Source: Evansella halocellulosilytica (GTDB lineage: Bacteria; Bacillota; Bacilli; Bacillales; Salisediminibacteriaceae). From it: a stretch of 64,000 nt of DNA. Both the position numbers and the translations under genes were made by a program. The DNA lies in NCBI RefSeq assembly GCF_002335745.1, contig NZ_NIST01000001.1, positions 920,300 to 984,299 on the forward strand, given 5' to 3'. Shown one piece after another: positions 53,357 to 63,055 of this stretch. The notes under the pieces are model-generated. The model was not told where the DNA came from, ran no database searches, and saw only the letters and a program-made list of their open reading frames with translations. How positions within the stretch are numbered: position 1 is the first letter of the stretch; each line of letters opens with the position of its first letter.

Positions 53357-54039
53357 GACGAGCCTCCGAAACGGTAACCGAACCCGTAAACGGTTTGTAT
53401 ATAAATAGGGTAAGCTGGGTCCGTTTCGACTTTTTTACGTAAACGGCTAATATGAGCGTCTACAGTTCGTTCATCATTAAGCATGTCGTCTTCGAGTGCT
53501 GCATGCAAAAGCTGTAGTCGGCTGTAAACGATACCGGGTTTAGCTGCGAGGGTGAGCAGCAACTTGAATTCTGTCGGCGTTAAGCTGATTTCCATTCCCT
53601 TTTTCCACACCCGATATTCAGCTTCCGAGATGGTCAGTTCTCCTCTTTCCAAAGGTTGATCGGTGATGTCGGAGTCTTCAATTCTTCGTAACAGCGAACG
53701 AATTCTCGCAACCAATTCCCGTAAAGAAAAAGGTTTCGTAATATAATCATCTGCTCCGACTTCCAAACCGATGATTTTGTCTGTTTCATCTGTTCGTGCT
53801 GTTACCATGATGATACCGACATGACTCGTTTTCCTCAGTTCCCTACACACATCGATTCCACTTTTTTGGGGCATCATCCAATCCAAAACTGCAACGGATG
53901 CATTCGTTCGTTTCACTTGTTCCAGTGCTTCAGTCCCCGTCCTAGCCGTGACGACCTCAAAACCTTCCTGACGTAAAAAGGGCACGATAAAGTCCAATAC
54001 CTTTTCTTCGTCATCGGCCACCAAAATGGTCGGTGTCAT
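53353..54039 (-). CDS. OmpR-family response regulator
   Basis: A 228-aa regulator: receiver with ADDEEKV, phospho-Asp in VLDWMMPQKSG and Lys in ITKPFSLRE; winged helix with LTPTEFKLLLTLA, DERTVDAHISRLRKKVE, IQTVYGFGYRF. ATG 54039 is preferred (AAAGGAT about 10 nt upstream); GTG 54048 is possible. It pairs with the kinase at 52010. The 176 nt between it and the divergent operon contain TTCA/GTTCGTC/GTTCACA half-repeats that could be its binding site. Confidence 0.9.
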   Translation of the reverse strand: MTPTILVADDEEKVLDFIVPFLRQEGFEVVTARTGTEALEQVKRTNASVAVLDWMMPQKSGIDVCRELRKTSHVGIIMVTARTDETDKIIGLEVGADDYITKPFSLRELVARIRSLLRRIEDSDITDQPLERGELTISEAEYRVWKKGMEISLTPTEFKLLLTLAAKPGIVYSRLQLLHAALEDDMLNDERTVDAHISRLRKKVETDPAYPIYIQTVYGFGYRFGGSS

Positions 54040-54215
54040 CTGCACCACATCCTTTCCTTACTTCATTATATTCTCTCATATTTCGATGTTTTTTGTATGT
54101 CATGTCGCACATTTCATAAAAACCGTAACAGTTCGTCATAAGTTCACAACATTTCATTGCTACTATGCAGAGTGAAGGTATGAAAAAAGTATATTTGCAA
54201 AGGTAGGGAAAGTAA

Positions 54216-54611
54216 ATGAAATTTGTCGGTCGATGGCTTTACGCAACGTTTGCGTTGTTATTTTTGTTGTGTGTAATTGCTCAGTTTTATTTTGCAGGGG
54301 TCGCTATTTTCGGGGAGGCTTATTACTGGTCTCAGCATGTGACACTCGTGCATTTGTTTGGATTCAATTTGCCGGTATTAATGGTATTTGCAGCGTTTGC
54401 CGGGAGGAGCCGTAAGTGGGATTATTTACACATTCTTAGTCTCTTCTTTTTGGTGTTTTTGATGTATTTTACCGCGAATCTCGGTTTTGAGCACTCGTTT
54501 ATCGGTGCTCTGCATCCTTTGGTAGGTGTCCTAATAGCGGTGATAGCAGGCTCTAATCTTTATCGCGCCATCACTTTAGCATTAAATCGAGAAAAAAGGA
54601 GGCAGGAGTAA
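54216..54611 (+). CDS. DUF6220-like four-helix membrane protein
   Basis: A 131-aa protein with four TM helices and conserved polar residues (QHVTLVHLFGFNLPVLMVFAAF; GFEHSFIGALHPLVGVLIAV). The His pairs in helices 2 and 4 recall haem-binding bundles. The start is ATG 54216 after AGGTAGGG. First gene of an operon that ends in an RND pump; role in export unknown. Confidence 0.7.
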   Translation: MKFVGRWLYATFALLFLLCVIAQFYFAGVAIFGEAYYWSQHVTLVHLFGFNLPVLMVFAAFAGRSRKWDYLHILSLFFLVFLMYFTANLGFEHSFIGALHPLVGVLIAVIAGSNLYRAITLALNREKRRQE

Positions 54612-54612
54612 A

Positions 54613-54813
54613 ATGAGAGCTTTCATTCTTAGCATAATGGGGTGGGTTGGAGGTTATTTTCTTGGAAGTATGGTTTTCAGGATATTAAGTGTGTTTGGGG
54701 TAACTGTTTCCAGTTGGCCAGTGGTGTTTTTGTTGTTTCCATATGTAAGTGCATTCTTGCTCGCTTTCGCCTTACCAGTTATAGACTTGAAGAGGAAAAG
54801 TGACTCGTCATGA
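54613..54813 (+). CDS. Small two-helix membrane protein (DUF5957-like)
   Basis: A 66-aa protein with two TM helices (FILSIMGWVGGYFLGSMVFRIL; WPVVFLLFPYVSAFLLAFALPVI). ATG 54613 lies directly after the previous stop, with AGGCAGGAG upstream. The G-rich first helix is typical of a small family found beside efflux operons. Function unknown. Confidence 0.65.
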   Translation: MRAFILSIMGWVGGYFLGSMVFRILSVFGVTVSSWPVVFLLFPYVSAFLLAFALPVIDLKRKSDSS

Positions 54814-54833
54814 GAATGGAGGAGAAACATTGA

Positions 54834-55178
54834 ATGATGATATTGACATGGATTTGGATGTTGAACGTCTTGTTCGTATGTTTTTTAGCCTTAAGATTTG
54901 TACTGGATGATACAACGACCGGTAATGAACAGCACTACAAAAAAGCAAGGTGCGTTCGCATAAGTATGCTGCTTTTAATTGTCAGCACCATTCTTTTATT
55001 TATCGACTTTTTTATACACGCAGATATAAGTTTTATGTCCTATATCTGGATGGGGATATCATCTATTGCTTTATTAGTTCTGGTGCCATATTTTTTGAAA
55101 TATTGGAGTCTTCTATTGATGACCATGACTAGACAAGTACAGATGAGAACTATGCATTTAACATTAAGGAGTGTTTGA
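54834..55178 (+). CDS. Small membrane protein of the RND operon
   Basis: A 114-aa protein with three TM helices (WIWMLNVLFVCFLALRFVL; ISMLLLIVSTILLFIDFFI; WMGISSIALLVLVPYFLKYW). ATG 54834; GGAGG ends near 54823. It overlaps the start region of the RND pump gene, which suggests coupled translation. No family recognised. Confidence 0.6.
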   Translation: MMILTWIWMLNVLFVCFLALRFVLDDTTTGNEQHYKKARCVRISMLLLIVSTILLFIDFFIHADISFMSYIWMGISSIALLVLVPYFLKYWSLLLMTMTRQVQMRTMHLTLRSV

Positions 55179-55182
55179 ACAA

Positions 55183-58100
55183 ATGATGAAGCTAACGGAA
55201 TTCAGTTTAAAAAATCCCGTCGCCATTTTTATTCTTTCTGCATTATGTCTTGTTGGAGGAGTATATGCTTTTACCCAACTGGATGCGGATTTCATGCCGG
55301 AAACAGAAAGTAATGTCATCGATATTTCCATTCAATATCCGGGAGCTTCTCCGCAAGATGTTCATGATCATGTAACTGAAGTGGTAGAGGAAGCATTCAT
55401 CGGTTTTGAGCATATGCGAGATATTGAAACGGCATCATACGAAGATCAGGCTTATATCCATCTGATTTTTTCATATGGGGTTGGAATTGAAGAGAGAAAA
55501 GATGCTGCAGAAGATGTACTCCAAGAAGTTGCTTTGCCTGAAGAAGTGGAGGTTGACATTTCCAGCTTTACTTTTGATGATTTACCCATTTTGGATATGG
55601 CTATTATGCCTGTGGACGAAAACAGCACTACATTTCAGGAATGGGTTTTGGAGGATCTGGCTCCGGAATTGTCAAGCGTACCTGGAGTGTATGATGTTAT
55701 CGTGGAAGGTAAGAGTGATACATGGATGGAGCTGGTTGTCGAAAATGAACAAGCCATGGCTTTAGGATTATCGTTGCAGCACATTCAGGAGGCGTTGAGT
55801 GATGCTTCTTTCTCCCATTCAGCGGGAACTTTTGAACGAGACGGGGATCACATTCCCGTTAGAGTTAGCCAGGACACGACAGACATGGAGTCGCTTGAGC
55901 AATTAGCATTGCATTCTCCCGTGACTGGAGAAGCGGTTGCGATTGGAGATATTTCCCGGTTTGAAACGGTTCAAGAATCGAGTGGATATACACGGTATAA
56001 TGCTCAGGATGCATTGTCATTGGCAATATATAAACGCGGTGATGTTAATACAGTGGACGTTGCCGATCAAGTTATGGATGTGTTAAACAGTTATGAAGAA
56101 CGTATGCATTATGCGATTCATTCGGATAACGCAGCAACGATTGACTCGTCTGTCAGGGGGATGATCGAGACAGGCATACTGGGGGCATTGCTAACGTCCT
56201 TGATTGTACTCGTCTTTCTTCGAAACTTACGGGCTATGGTCATCGCTGTACTGTCTATTCCGCTTTCTTTACTTATTGCGGCTATTTTTCTTAATATGTG
56301 GAGTTTGAGTTTGAATGTGATTACGTTGGCGGCAATGGCTGTAGCTGTAGGACGAGTGGTGGACGACAGCATCATTGTGATTGAAAATATTTATCGCAAG
56401 TTTCACCAGCATCCGGATGAAGATCGAACATTGTTAACGATTTCCGGGACAAAAGAGATGATGAAACCGATTATTACCTCTACCTTGACGTCCATACTGG
56501 TGTTTCTTCCTCTCGGTTTGTTGAGTGGGAACACGGATGTCGGCGAGTTCATGATGCCGTTTGCGTTAACGATTGTTTTCGCCTTAATTGCTTCGACTGT
56601 GATCTCATTAACGCTTGTGCCCATTATGGCTCGATTCTCATTCATCAAATTAACACCACGATCGACAGATGCAATGCCAACCCGTTATTATGAGCGATTG
56701 TTACGCTGGTCTCTTGGGCGCAAGTTTGTCGTTGTTACACTGGCCACCGTTTTATTGTTTGGGTCATTGCCACTAGTAGGCAATCTCGGTTTCGTCTTTC
56801 TACCCGATGAAGAAAATCGCTTATTGCAGGCCGAGGTTCTCTTACCCGTTTCCTCCACGCTTGAACGGACAAATGAAACAGCTTTACAGCTAGAGGAATC
56901 TTTAATGGAACATCAACAGGATTACCCTCACATTTACACAAGTGTCGGCACTTTCGATGTCATGAGTGGGATGACGTTCTTGAACCGTGTTGAATTTGTT
57001 TTAGATATTGCTGATCATGTTCAGATTGATGAAGCGGTCACTCATGTTCAAGAACTGTTGGAATCCCAATTGCCTCAAGGTGAATCGGAAGCAGTTATTA
57101 ATGTACAGGAAGCGCCATCAATGGGACCACCGACTAATAATCATGTTCATATCGACTTGTTTGCTGAAGATGCAGCGCAGCTTCAAGAAGCGGCATTGAT
57201 GGTAGAGGGGATGATGGATGAACGTGACGATGTCCGTTATGTTCAAAATAATTTACGAGAAGAATTAGAGCAGTGGACCGTTCATCTGAATACGCTGCCA
57301 ATGAATAGTGCAGGCTTGACATCTTTGCAGGTATGGAACCATTTAACAGACAAAACACAAACATTGGAGTTGGGTGCTCTTCAGGTAGATGATGAGCTTT
57401 ACGATTTGAGAGCTGTGTATTCGGAACGTTTTAAGGATCCGGATGATATCGAACAGATGATGCTATATAGCGAGCAGGGGATGTTCAGCATTTCGGATGT
57501 CGCTCATGTAGAAGAAGGAGAGACAGTTACTTCGATTCGTAAATTAAATGGGAAGGAATTTGCTAGAGTGGCTGCACAAGTAATGGGGGATGATGTGCTT
57601 GCAGTCAGTGAAGACGTCAAACAAGCGGTGGAACATCTTGATTTACCCTCTGAAGTTACTATGATGGGAAGTGGGGGGAGTGACGATACAGCGGATATGT
57701 TCGGAGCTATGATCATGGCCATTTTACTCTCCATTGGTCTTGTGTATATAACGTTGCTTCTATTCTTTGGCAAATCACGACTGCCTTTTGTTATCCTAAC
57801 CTCAGTATTATTTATGCCAATAGGGGCATTTCTAGCCTTATGGTTAGCTAATGAGCCTTTATCGATGAGTGCAATGATCGGTTTATTAATGCTGGTAGGA
57901 ATTGTGGTGGCAAATGCGATTGTTCTGATCGATAAGATCAATCATAATCGTGAAGAAGGTATGCCTATCCGAGAATCCGTCGTCCAGGCGGGTAAGACGA
58001 GATTACGACCGATATTTATGACAACACTGGCGACAATCGTGGCACTACTTCCACTTGCATTTGCCACACCAGAAGGCGGAATTGTTTCGAGAGGAATGGC

Positions 58101-58218
58101 GATTGTTGTCATCGGTGGGTTGATGACATCAACCTTTTTGACTTTGATCATTGTTCCATTGGTATATGAATTTGTTTTCCGTAAGACGTTAAAGAATGAG
58201 CAGATGAAAGGAAAATAG
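55183..58218 (+). CDS. RND-family (HAE1/AcrB-like, SwrC type) efflux transporter
   Basis: A 1011-aa RND exporter. TM1 near residues 10-30, two large extracytoplasmic loops, the proton-relay Asp pair in GRVVDDSIIVIENIYRKF, and the second-half equivalent VGIVVANAIVLIDKINHNRE and TRLRPIFMTTLATIVALLPLA. Gram-positive members such as SwrC export surfactants, bile salts or toxic lipids. ATG 55183 has AAGGAG 10 nt upstream; GTG 55171 is in frame but sits in the ribosome site. It closes the operon controlled by the divergent two-component system. Confidence 0.92.
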   Translation: MMKLTEFSLKNPVAIFILSALCLVGGVYAFTQLDADFMPETESNVIDISIQYPGASPQDVHDHVTEVVEEAFIGFEHMRDIETASYEDQAYIHLIFSYGVGIEERKDAAEDVLQEVALPEEVEVDISSFTFDDLPILDMAIMPVDENSTTFQEWVLEDLAPELSSVPGVYDVIVEGKSDTWMELVVENEQAMALGLSLQHIQEALSDASFSHSAGTFERDGDHIPVRVSQDTTDMESLEQLALHSPVTGEAVAIGDISRFETVQESSGYTRYNAQDALSLAIYKRGDVNTVDVADQVMDVLNSYEERMHYAIHSDNAATIDSSVRGMIETGILGALLTSLIVLVFLRNLRAMVIAVLSIPLSLLIAAIFLNMWSLSLNVITLAAMAVAVGRVVDDSIIVIENIYRKFHQHPDEDRTLLTISGTKEMMKPIITSTLTSILVFLPLGLLSGNTDVGEFMMPFALTIVFALIASTVISLTLVPIMARFSFIKLTPRSTDAMPTRYYERLLRWSLGRKFVVVTLATVLLFGSLPLVGNLGFVFLPDEENRLLQAEVLLPVSSTLERTNETALQLEESLMEHQQDYPHIYTSVGTFDVMSGMTFLNRVEFVLDIADHVQIDEAVTHVQELLESQLPQGESEAVINVQEAPSMGPPTNNHVHIDLFAEDAAQLQEAALMVEGMMDERDDVRYVQNNLREELEQWTVHLNTLPMNSAGLTSLQVWNHLTDKTQTLELGALQVDDELYDLRAVYSERFKDPDDIEQMMLYSEQGMFSISDVAHVEEGETVTSIRKLNGKEFARVAAQVMGDDVLAVSEDVKQAVEHLDLPSEVTMMGSGGSDDTADMFGAMIMAILLSIGLVYITLLLFFGKSRLPFVILTSVLFMPIGAFLALWLANEPLSMSAMIGLLMLVGIVVANAIVLIDKINHNREEGMPIRESVVQAGKTRLRPIFMTTLATIVALLPLAFATPEGGIVSRGMAIVVIGGLMTSTFLTLIIVPLVYEFVFRKTLKNEQMKGK

Positions 58219-58390
58219 ACACACGGAATTATGATGCAATAGGACTGGAATGAAGGTGATGGCTGATTGTGCTTCAATACCCAGGGAGTGCAACGTTGTC
58301 TTCGAGATGTTAGAGAAGAGATTGAGGCTCTTTTATATTAGGTATTCTTTCAAAAGATAACTCCGTAGATTTTTAGACAAAATATAACTG

Positions 58391-58428
58391 AACGACTATC
58401 AGCTTTTGTTGGTAGTCGTTTTTGTATG
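58391..58428 (+). terminator. Terminator downstream of the RND gene
   Basis: AACGACTATCA pairs with TGGTAGTCGTT, then TTTTG. The remaining region to 58787 holds no gene; it includes a weak A/T-rich promoter-like stretch before the TetR gene. Confidence 0.8.
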
Positions 58429-58787
58429 ATTTCTTTTATACGGAATATAATTACGAGTTATAAAGTAATGTATAATCCTGACACATAAAATGTCAGGTGG
58501 CGCTCATTCACTTTTGCACGGGGTTGATTGTTGAATTTCATGATGTTATCGGTGCGTTAACGAATCCTCGTGCCCCATAAAAGAGAATCTGCGGATGTAT
58601 TTCACCCTGTTATCCCATAATCTCTAAGGAATATAATTCGATTAAAAAAGAGGTCTATAACGAACCCTAAATGAGAAAAGTTCCTACTTGTTGTTAGAAG
58701 GAGTTAAAGGGCTTTTTTAATATTGTATTTTATTAGTTAATTATTTATAATTAATAGACAGTCAGTCGGTTTATTTAAGGAGGAACT

Positions 58788-59468
58788 ATGGCACGTAAAA
58801 TTAATAAAGCAGAACATCAGGCTAAACGTAATAAAATTCTTGATGTAACGTATCAACTCATCATGACGAAAGGTTTTGGACAAATGTCCGTTCAAAATAT
58901 TTTGGATGAACTCGATATTTCTAGGGGAGCGTTCTTTCACTATTTTCGTTCTAAAGATGATCTTTTAGAGCCGTTAATTGAGCGGATGTTAGATCATATT
59001 GAGCAGCAAGTGGTGCCGGTCGTAAAAAGTGAACGGTCTGCAGTGAATAAACTACAAGCTTTTTTTAATATAGTAAATGAAACGAAAACTGATCAAAGAC
59101 AGCTTTTTTTGCAACTAATAGAGGTTTGGTATTCGGATGACAATGTGCTCGTTCGGCAAAAAGTTCGTATCCAAAAGATTAAACGATTTGAGCCGCTCTT
59201 ACGGCAAGTCATCGTTCAAGGCATTGAAGAAAATAGTATAACGGGGATAAAGACAGAACACACAGCCGAAGTCGTTTTGTGTCTATTGTTAGACTTGTCT
59301 GATGCATTTGCAAGCTTCTTATTGACTAGAAAAGATGATTCATTGGATCTTGAAACGAAAGTTTTCGCTTATACGCAAGCGATTGAACGTATTGTTGGCT
59401 TACCTGCACATTCGTTATGTTTAATGGACAATGAGACGATTCAAATGTGGGGAGAAAAAGAAGTTTAA
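58788..59468 (+). CDS. TetR-family regulator
   Basis: A 226-aa TetR protein; the HTH is FGQMSVQNILDELDISRGAFFHYFRSKDDLLEPLIERM. GGAGGA lies upstream of the ATG. A GACAGTCAGTC-type sequence at 58757-58770, of the sort bound by QacR-like regulators, is just before the ribosome site and may be its operator. It is followed at 45 nt by a hydrolase gene and may regulate it and the upstream RND operon; this is a guess from position. Confidence 0.88.
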   Translation: MARKINKAEHQAKRNKILDVTYQLIMTKGFGQMSVQNILDELDISRGAFFHYFRSKDDLLEPLIERMLDHIEQQVVPVVKSERSAVNKLQAFFNIVNETKTDQRQLFLQLIEVWYSDDNVLVRQKVRIQKIKRFEPLLRQVIVQGIEENSITGIKTEHTAEVVLCLLLDLSDAFASFLLTRKDDSLDLETKVFAYTQAIERIVGLPAHSLCLMDNETIQMWGEKEV

Positions 59469-59512
59469 TGTTGTTGAAATCGATAATAGCGAAACCGTAG
59501 AGGAGTGGAGAA

Positions 59513-60358
59513 ATGAGTAAAAATGACGATACGTTAAGTCAAATGGATCACTTCACACTTGAACACCGAGGAGCAATAATTCATTACTGGATAACCCCTC
59601 ACGATCATACAAAACCTTTGGTCATTTTCACCCATGGAGCGTCTCTTGATCATCGCATGTTCGATGCGCAGATTGAGGTGATTCAAAATGCTGGATATCC
59701 AGTTCTTACGTGGGATGTTCGCGGACATGGTTTGTCCAAACCTGTTGGGGAGGAATTTCATGGACAGATCGTTGTGGAAGATTTAGAGCAAATCATTCAT
59801 AAACATCAGGTAGAGAAGGTTATCCTTGTTGGCCATTCGTTTGGTGGTTATGTTTCGCAAATGCTGACATTTCTTCGGCCGGAAAAAGTAAGGGCCATAG
59901 CAGTCATTGGATGTACAGATATTACTGAAGTTCCCTCATTGGGCATGCGTATTGCTTACCGAAACATGTCGCGTATTTTTCGCATAATACCAGAAAGAAC
60001 GCTGCGGAAGAAATTTGCTGAAGGGATGGGAGTAACTGAAGCGGTACAGAATTACGCCTTGAATACAAACAAACAATTAATGCGTGATGAATTTATTGAA
60101 ATTATGGATGGCGGTGTTCGTGCTATATATGAAGATCCTCATTTCGGAAAAGGATACTTTATTCAGAAGCCATTTTTGCTAACCCATGGTGAGAAAGACA
60201 GTGCGGAAAGAGGAGCTTTTGTTAAAAAGTCACCAGGCTGGGCAAAACGTGAAGCGAATTGCCAGTATAAAGTAATTCCGAACGCAGGGCATAATGCGAA
60301 TCAAGACAACCCTACCTATTTTAATGATGTTCTGCTTCATTTTTTAAGTCGATTATGA
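59513..60358 (+). CDS. Alpha/beta-fold hydrolase
   Basis: A 281-aa hydrolase: FTHGASLDHRMF oxyanion loop, GHSFGGYV elbow with the nucleophile Ser, THGEKDS with the acid and NAGHNANQD with the His. GAGGAGTGG precedes the ATG. It likely shares a transcript with the TetR gene. Its end runs into a 21-bp repeat array. Substrate unknown. Confidence 0.88.
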   Translation: MSKNDDTLSQMDHFTLEHRGAIIHYWITPHDHTKPLVIFTHGASLDHRMFDAQIEVIQNAGYPVLTWDVRGHGLSKPVGEEFHGQIVVEDLEQIIHKHQVEKVILVGHSFGGYVSQMLTFLRPEKVRAIAVIGCTDITEVPSLGMRIAYRNMSRIFRIIPERTLRKKFAEGMGVTEAVQNYALNTNKQLMRDEFIEIMDGGVRAIYEDPHFGKGYFIQKPFLLTHGEKDSAERGAFVKKSPGWAKREANCQYKVIPNAGHNANQDNPTYFNDVLLHFLSRL

Positions 60359-60423
60359 TGGATTTTACTAAAGTGACGGTCAGGATCGTTAACAGTATCC
60401 TGAATCCGTGATGAATTAATTTC

Positions 60424-60549
60424 CTAAACAAGGAGAAGTTGCGTCTAAACAAGGAGAAGTTGCGTCTAAACGAAGAGATGTTGCGTCCAAACAAGGAGAA
60501 GTTGCGTCTAAATAAGGAGAAGTTGCGTCTAAACAAGGAGAAGTTGCGC
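60424..60549. repeat. Six tandem 21-bp repeats
   Basis: Six units of CTAAACAAGGAGAAGTTGCGT (21 bp; starts 60424, 60445, 60466, 60487, 60508, 60529), with a few substitutions mainly in the third unit. The unit length is a multiple of three, so the minus strand shows a spurious repeat peptide (FSLFRRN). Each unit contains an AAGGAG ribosome-site-like core. Confidence 0.9.
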
Positions 60550-60807
60550 ATACTTTGTATGAATCCTAAGAATCTCTCGATTTAACTTGGTGGAGTAAAT
60601 ACTCTAATTCGTAACTTGCGGACGCTTTCACTCCAAAGCACAACAGATGTCTCACTTGTGCCTAGAGGTGAAAGCGAGTAGATGAATTGCGTATCAACAC
60701 GGTTATCACGGATTCAGGAGTATATAATAAACTCTAAATTTAACTATAGAATCATATGGATGCTGAGATTCGATGATATCTTCGAGTTCACAAGGAGGAG
60801 GATGGAA

Positions 60808-61374
60808 ATGGAGGAAGTGAATGCCACTCGCAGCGAGATTGAAAGAAAGATTGGGGAGGTACTCGTATACCCAGACGGCAGATCCGTAACATTCCTGGAA
60901 AGCGGAAAAGATGAAGATGGGGAATACATCATTTTAAAACATCAAGTGCTCGAGCAAAGAGCATTAAATGGTCCCCATTGGCACCCAGTTTTAAAAGAAA
61001 CGTTTAAGGTTAAGGAGGGAAGGATGAAATTCTTAATAGACGGACAAGAAATGATTCTTAATGCAGGCGAACAAATCACAGTCAACCCTAGGCAAATTCA
61101 TCAATTCTGGAATCTAAGCGAAGGTCAGTTAGTAGCAACCCACAAAATTCAGCCACCTGGACTGCACTGGAAGATGTTCGCACTCGTCCATAAGTTGGAG
61201 CATGAAGGGAAAATGGGGAAGAATGGCATCCCACGCAATCCATTCTGGCTAGGGCTAGCATGGGAATGTATTGATGGTTATTTACATGGACCTCCCCGCT
61301 TCATCCAGACATACGGTTTAGGAGGGTTAGCTAAATTGGCAAAAAAATTAGGTTACAAAGTTTCAGCTAAATGA
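60808..61374 (+). CDS. Cupin-domain protein
   Basis: A 188-aa protein whose first half is a cupin: GPHWHPVLKETFKVKEGRMKFLIDG supplies His/His/Glu and NPRQIHQFWN the second-motif His, so a metal site is intact. The C-terminal 80 residues (WKMFALVHKLEHEGKMGKNGIP, FIQTYGLGGLAKLAKKLGYK) are not recognised. AAGGAGG lies 9 nt before ATG 60808. It stands alone after the repeat array. Confidence 0.83.
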   Translation: MEEVNATRSEIERKIGEVLVYPDGRSVTFLESGKDEDGEYIILKHQVLEQRALNGPHWHPVLKETFKVKEGRMKFLIDGQEMILNAGEQITVNPRQIHQFWNLSEGQLVATHKIQPPGLHWKMFALVHKLEHEGKMGKNGIPRNPFWLGLAWECIDGYLHGPPRFIQTYGLGGLAKLAKKLGYKVSAK

Positions 61375-61452
61375 TCTTACAACAAATAAAATGCAAGGGG
61401 TCCGTCGTCCGAGGTCAGATAATCAATCAGTGACAATTTTAAATGGTAAGAG

Positions 61453-61484
61453 TTGACCCTCACACTAATGTCATCGTTTACACT
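61453..61484 (+). promoter_or_regulatory. MerR-type promoter (site 3 of 3)
   Basis: TTGACC, 20-nt spacer with CTCACACTAATGTCAT, TACACT. It matches the promoters at 46390 and 48244. Confidence 0.7.
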
Positions 61485-61551
61485 TTAGATAAACAATTTG
61501 AGGGGAGATGTCAAATGAGTTTTTACCATTTATATAGGAGGACACTTGCTT

Positions 61552-62103
61552 ATGAATATTCTTCTCGTTGTTACTCATCCAAATAAAGATTCGTTAACCT
61601 TTGCCGTGATGCAGCGCTTTCTTGCGGGACTGCAAACAAATGAACATAATGTCGATGTTATTGATTTATACCGCCACTCATTTGATCCTGCATTATCTGA
61701 AGAAGATGAACCTGCTTGGAAACTTAAAGGGAAGCAGTTTTCACCTGAAATACAAAAAGAAATGGAACGAATTCAGTTAGCTGATGCCCTTGTGTTTATT
61801 TTTCCGTTATGGTGGTATAGCATGCCTGCTATGTTGAAAGGATACTTCGACAAAGTTGTAAATTTTAAATTCAATGGGCAAAAAAAGTTGCTCTGGATTA
61901 CGTTAGCAGGAGCTACTAAACACCACTTAGTAAAATACGGGAATCATCAGTTGATTAGCCAATACTTCAATCAAACGATTGCTGGTTGGCTGCAGGCTGG
62001 AGAATCATCAACTGAGTTTTTATATGATACACTATCCGGCTCTAAGGTCCATATTCAAAGTTTGCTAGACGAAGCTTTTCAAATGGGCAAACAGTACCGT
62101 TAG
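61552..62103 (+). CDS. NAD(P)H dehydrogenase (quinone)-like flavoprotein
   Basis: A 183-aa flavodoxin-fold enzyme of the NQO1/MdaB/KefF group: ILLVVTHPNKDSLTFAVMQRF, IDLYRHSFDPALSEEDE, VFIFPLWWYSMPAMLKGYFDKVV. It should carry out two-electron reduction of quinones with FAD or FMN, preventing redox cycling. ATG 61552 has AGGAGG 10 nt upstream; TTG 61546 is also possible. A short overlapping frame from ATG 61515 could be a leader. The MerR-type promoter links it to the ene-reductase unit. Confidence 0.88.
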   Translation: MNILLVVTHPNKDSLTFAVMQRFLAGLQTNEHNVDVIDLYRHSFDPALSEEDEPAWKLKGKQFSPEIQKEMERIQLADALVFIFPLWWYSMPAMLKGYFDKVVNFKFNGQKKLLWITLAGATKHHLVKYGNHQLISQYFNQTIAGWLQAGESSTEFLYDTLSGSKVHIQSLLDEAFQMGKQYR

Positions 62104-62154
62104 TAGACGTTTCGCTTGGGATTTATGGATTATAATCGGTGATATGAAACAAAA

Positions 62155-62209
62155 AAATTAGCGACTAATCCTTACAAAATCTATCATTTAGTAAGGGGGA
62201 GTCGCTAAG
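62155..62209 (-). terminator. Terminator of the secreted-protein gene
   Basis: On the minus strand TTAGCGACT..CCTTAC pairs with GTAAGG..AGTCGCTAA, followed by a T-run (the A-run at 62151-62157 on the plus strand). Confidence 0.7.
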
Positions 62210-62261
62210 ACATTCATTAAACCTGTGATCTACATCGAACGAAGATGGCCTTCTTCACCGT

Positions 62262-62819
62262 TTATTTCGAAAATCTCTCTACTCTATTTATTATAGGATA
62301 AATTTTAAAAATAAGGACTTCACTATTGATACCAAAATTATCAGCATGATTATTAAGGATTTCTCGTCTCTTGAGCTCTTTTTCTAATTTTTCCTCTGCG
62401 ATTTCCATGTATCCTTTAATTACTTTAAAGTCTTTGTCCTTCTCTAACACTCGATCTGGTATATTGATGTACCAATCATCATGAACTTTTACAAGGTGAA
62501 CGTTATGTTCGTAAACGAACCCTGATTCATATTCCATTTCGACTTGATAGACGACATCATCGGAATTTACAGCTTCTTTACTTAAAATTTCGTATAGCAC
62601 TAACGGATCATCATCTTTATAGCTTTCTAGTTTCTCTTCTTCCGTTTCATATCTTTCATCAATGACTCTTTCTACGTATGATTCCACGTTGCTAACTCGT
62701 AAATCAAGAATTTCCTTGATTTCTTCATCGGGATTAACATCTTTCCCTCCTGTTAATCCAGTGCTAGGTAACAACATGAAGATGACGAATACAATGAAAA
62801 GTATACGAAGCTTCTTCAA
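62262..62819 (-). CDS. Secreted or surface protein of unknown function
   Basis: A 185-aa protein with an N-terminal signal peptide (KKLRILFIVFVIFMLLPSTGLTGG; no lipobox Cys) and an acidic, helical mature part with a short beta region (VVYQVEMEYESGFVYEHNVHLVKVHDDWYINIPDRVLEK), reminiscent of small extracytoplasmic binding folds. GGGGGA precedes the ATG. No partners nearby. No family recognised. Confidence 0.65.
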   Translation of the reverse strand: MKKLRILFIVFVIFMLLPSTGLTGGKDVNPDEEIKEILDLRVSNVESYVERVIDERYETEEEKLESYKDDDPLVLYEILSKEAVNSDDVVYQVEMEYESGFVYEHNVHLVKVHDDWYINIPDRVLEKDKDFKVIKGYMEIAEEKLEKELKRREILNNHADNFGINSEVLIFKIYPIINRVERFSK

Positions 62820-63055
62820 TGAACAATCCCCCTATAATGAATGTGGAATTTATTCCCTATTGATTAGTTGCTTAAGAGTATAGAGTGATTACCTATTTTT
62901 GTAAAGGGGTTGAGAGAATCGGGGATTTCTGCACCATAACATAAGTAGGTAGAAAATAATATCAGCAAGAAAATCTTGGTGATAAGAGAGACGGAGTCTT
63001 GTCGCTAAGGAACTAAAACTATTCGAAGATAGATGTTGGTAAAGACACATATATA

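Noticed and set aside
60321-60551. Minus-strand protein with FSLFRRN repeats
   Set aside because: It is a translation of the 21-bp DNA repeats and has no ribosome site.
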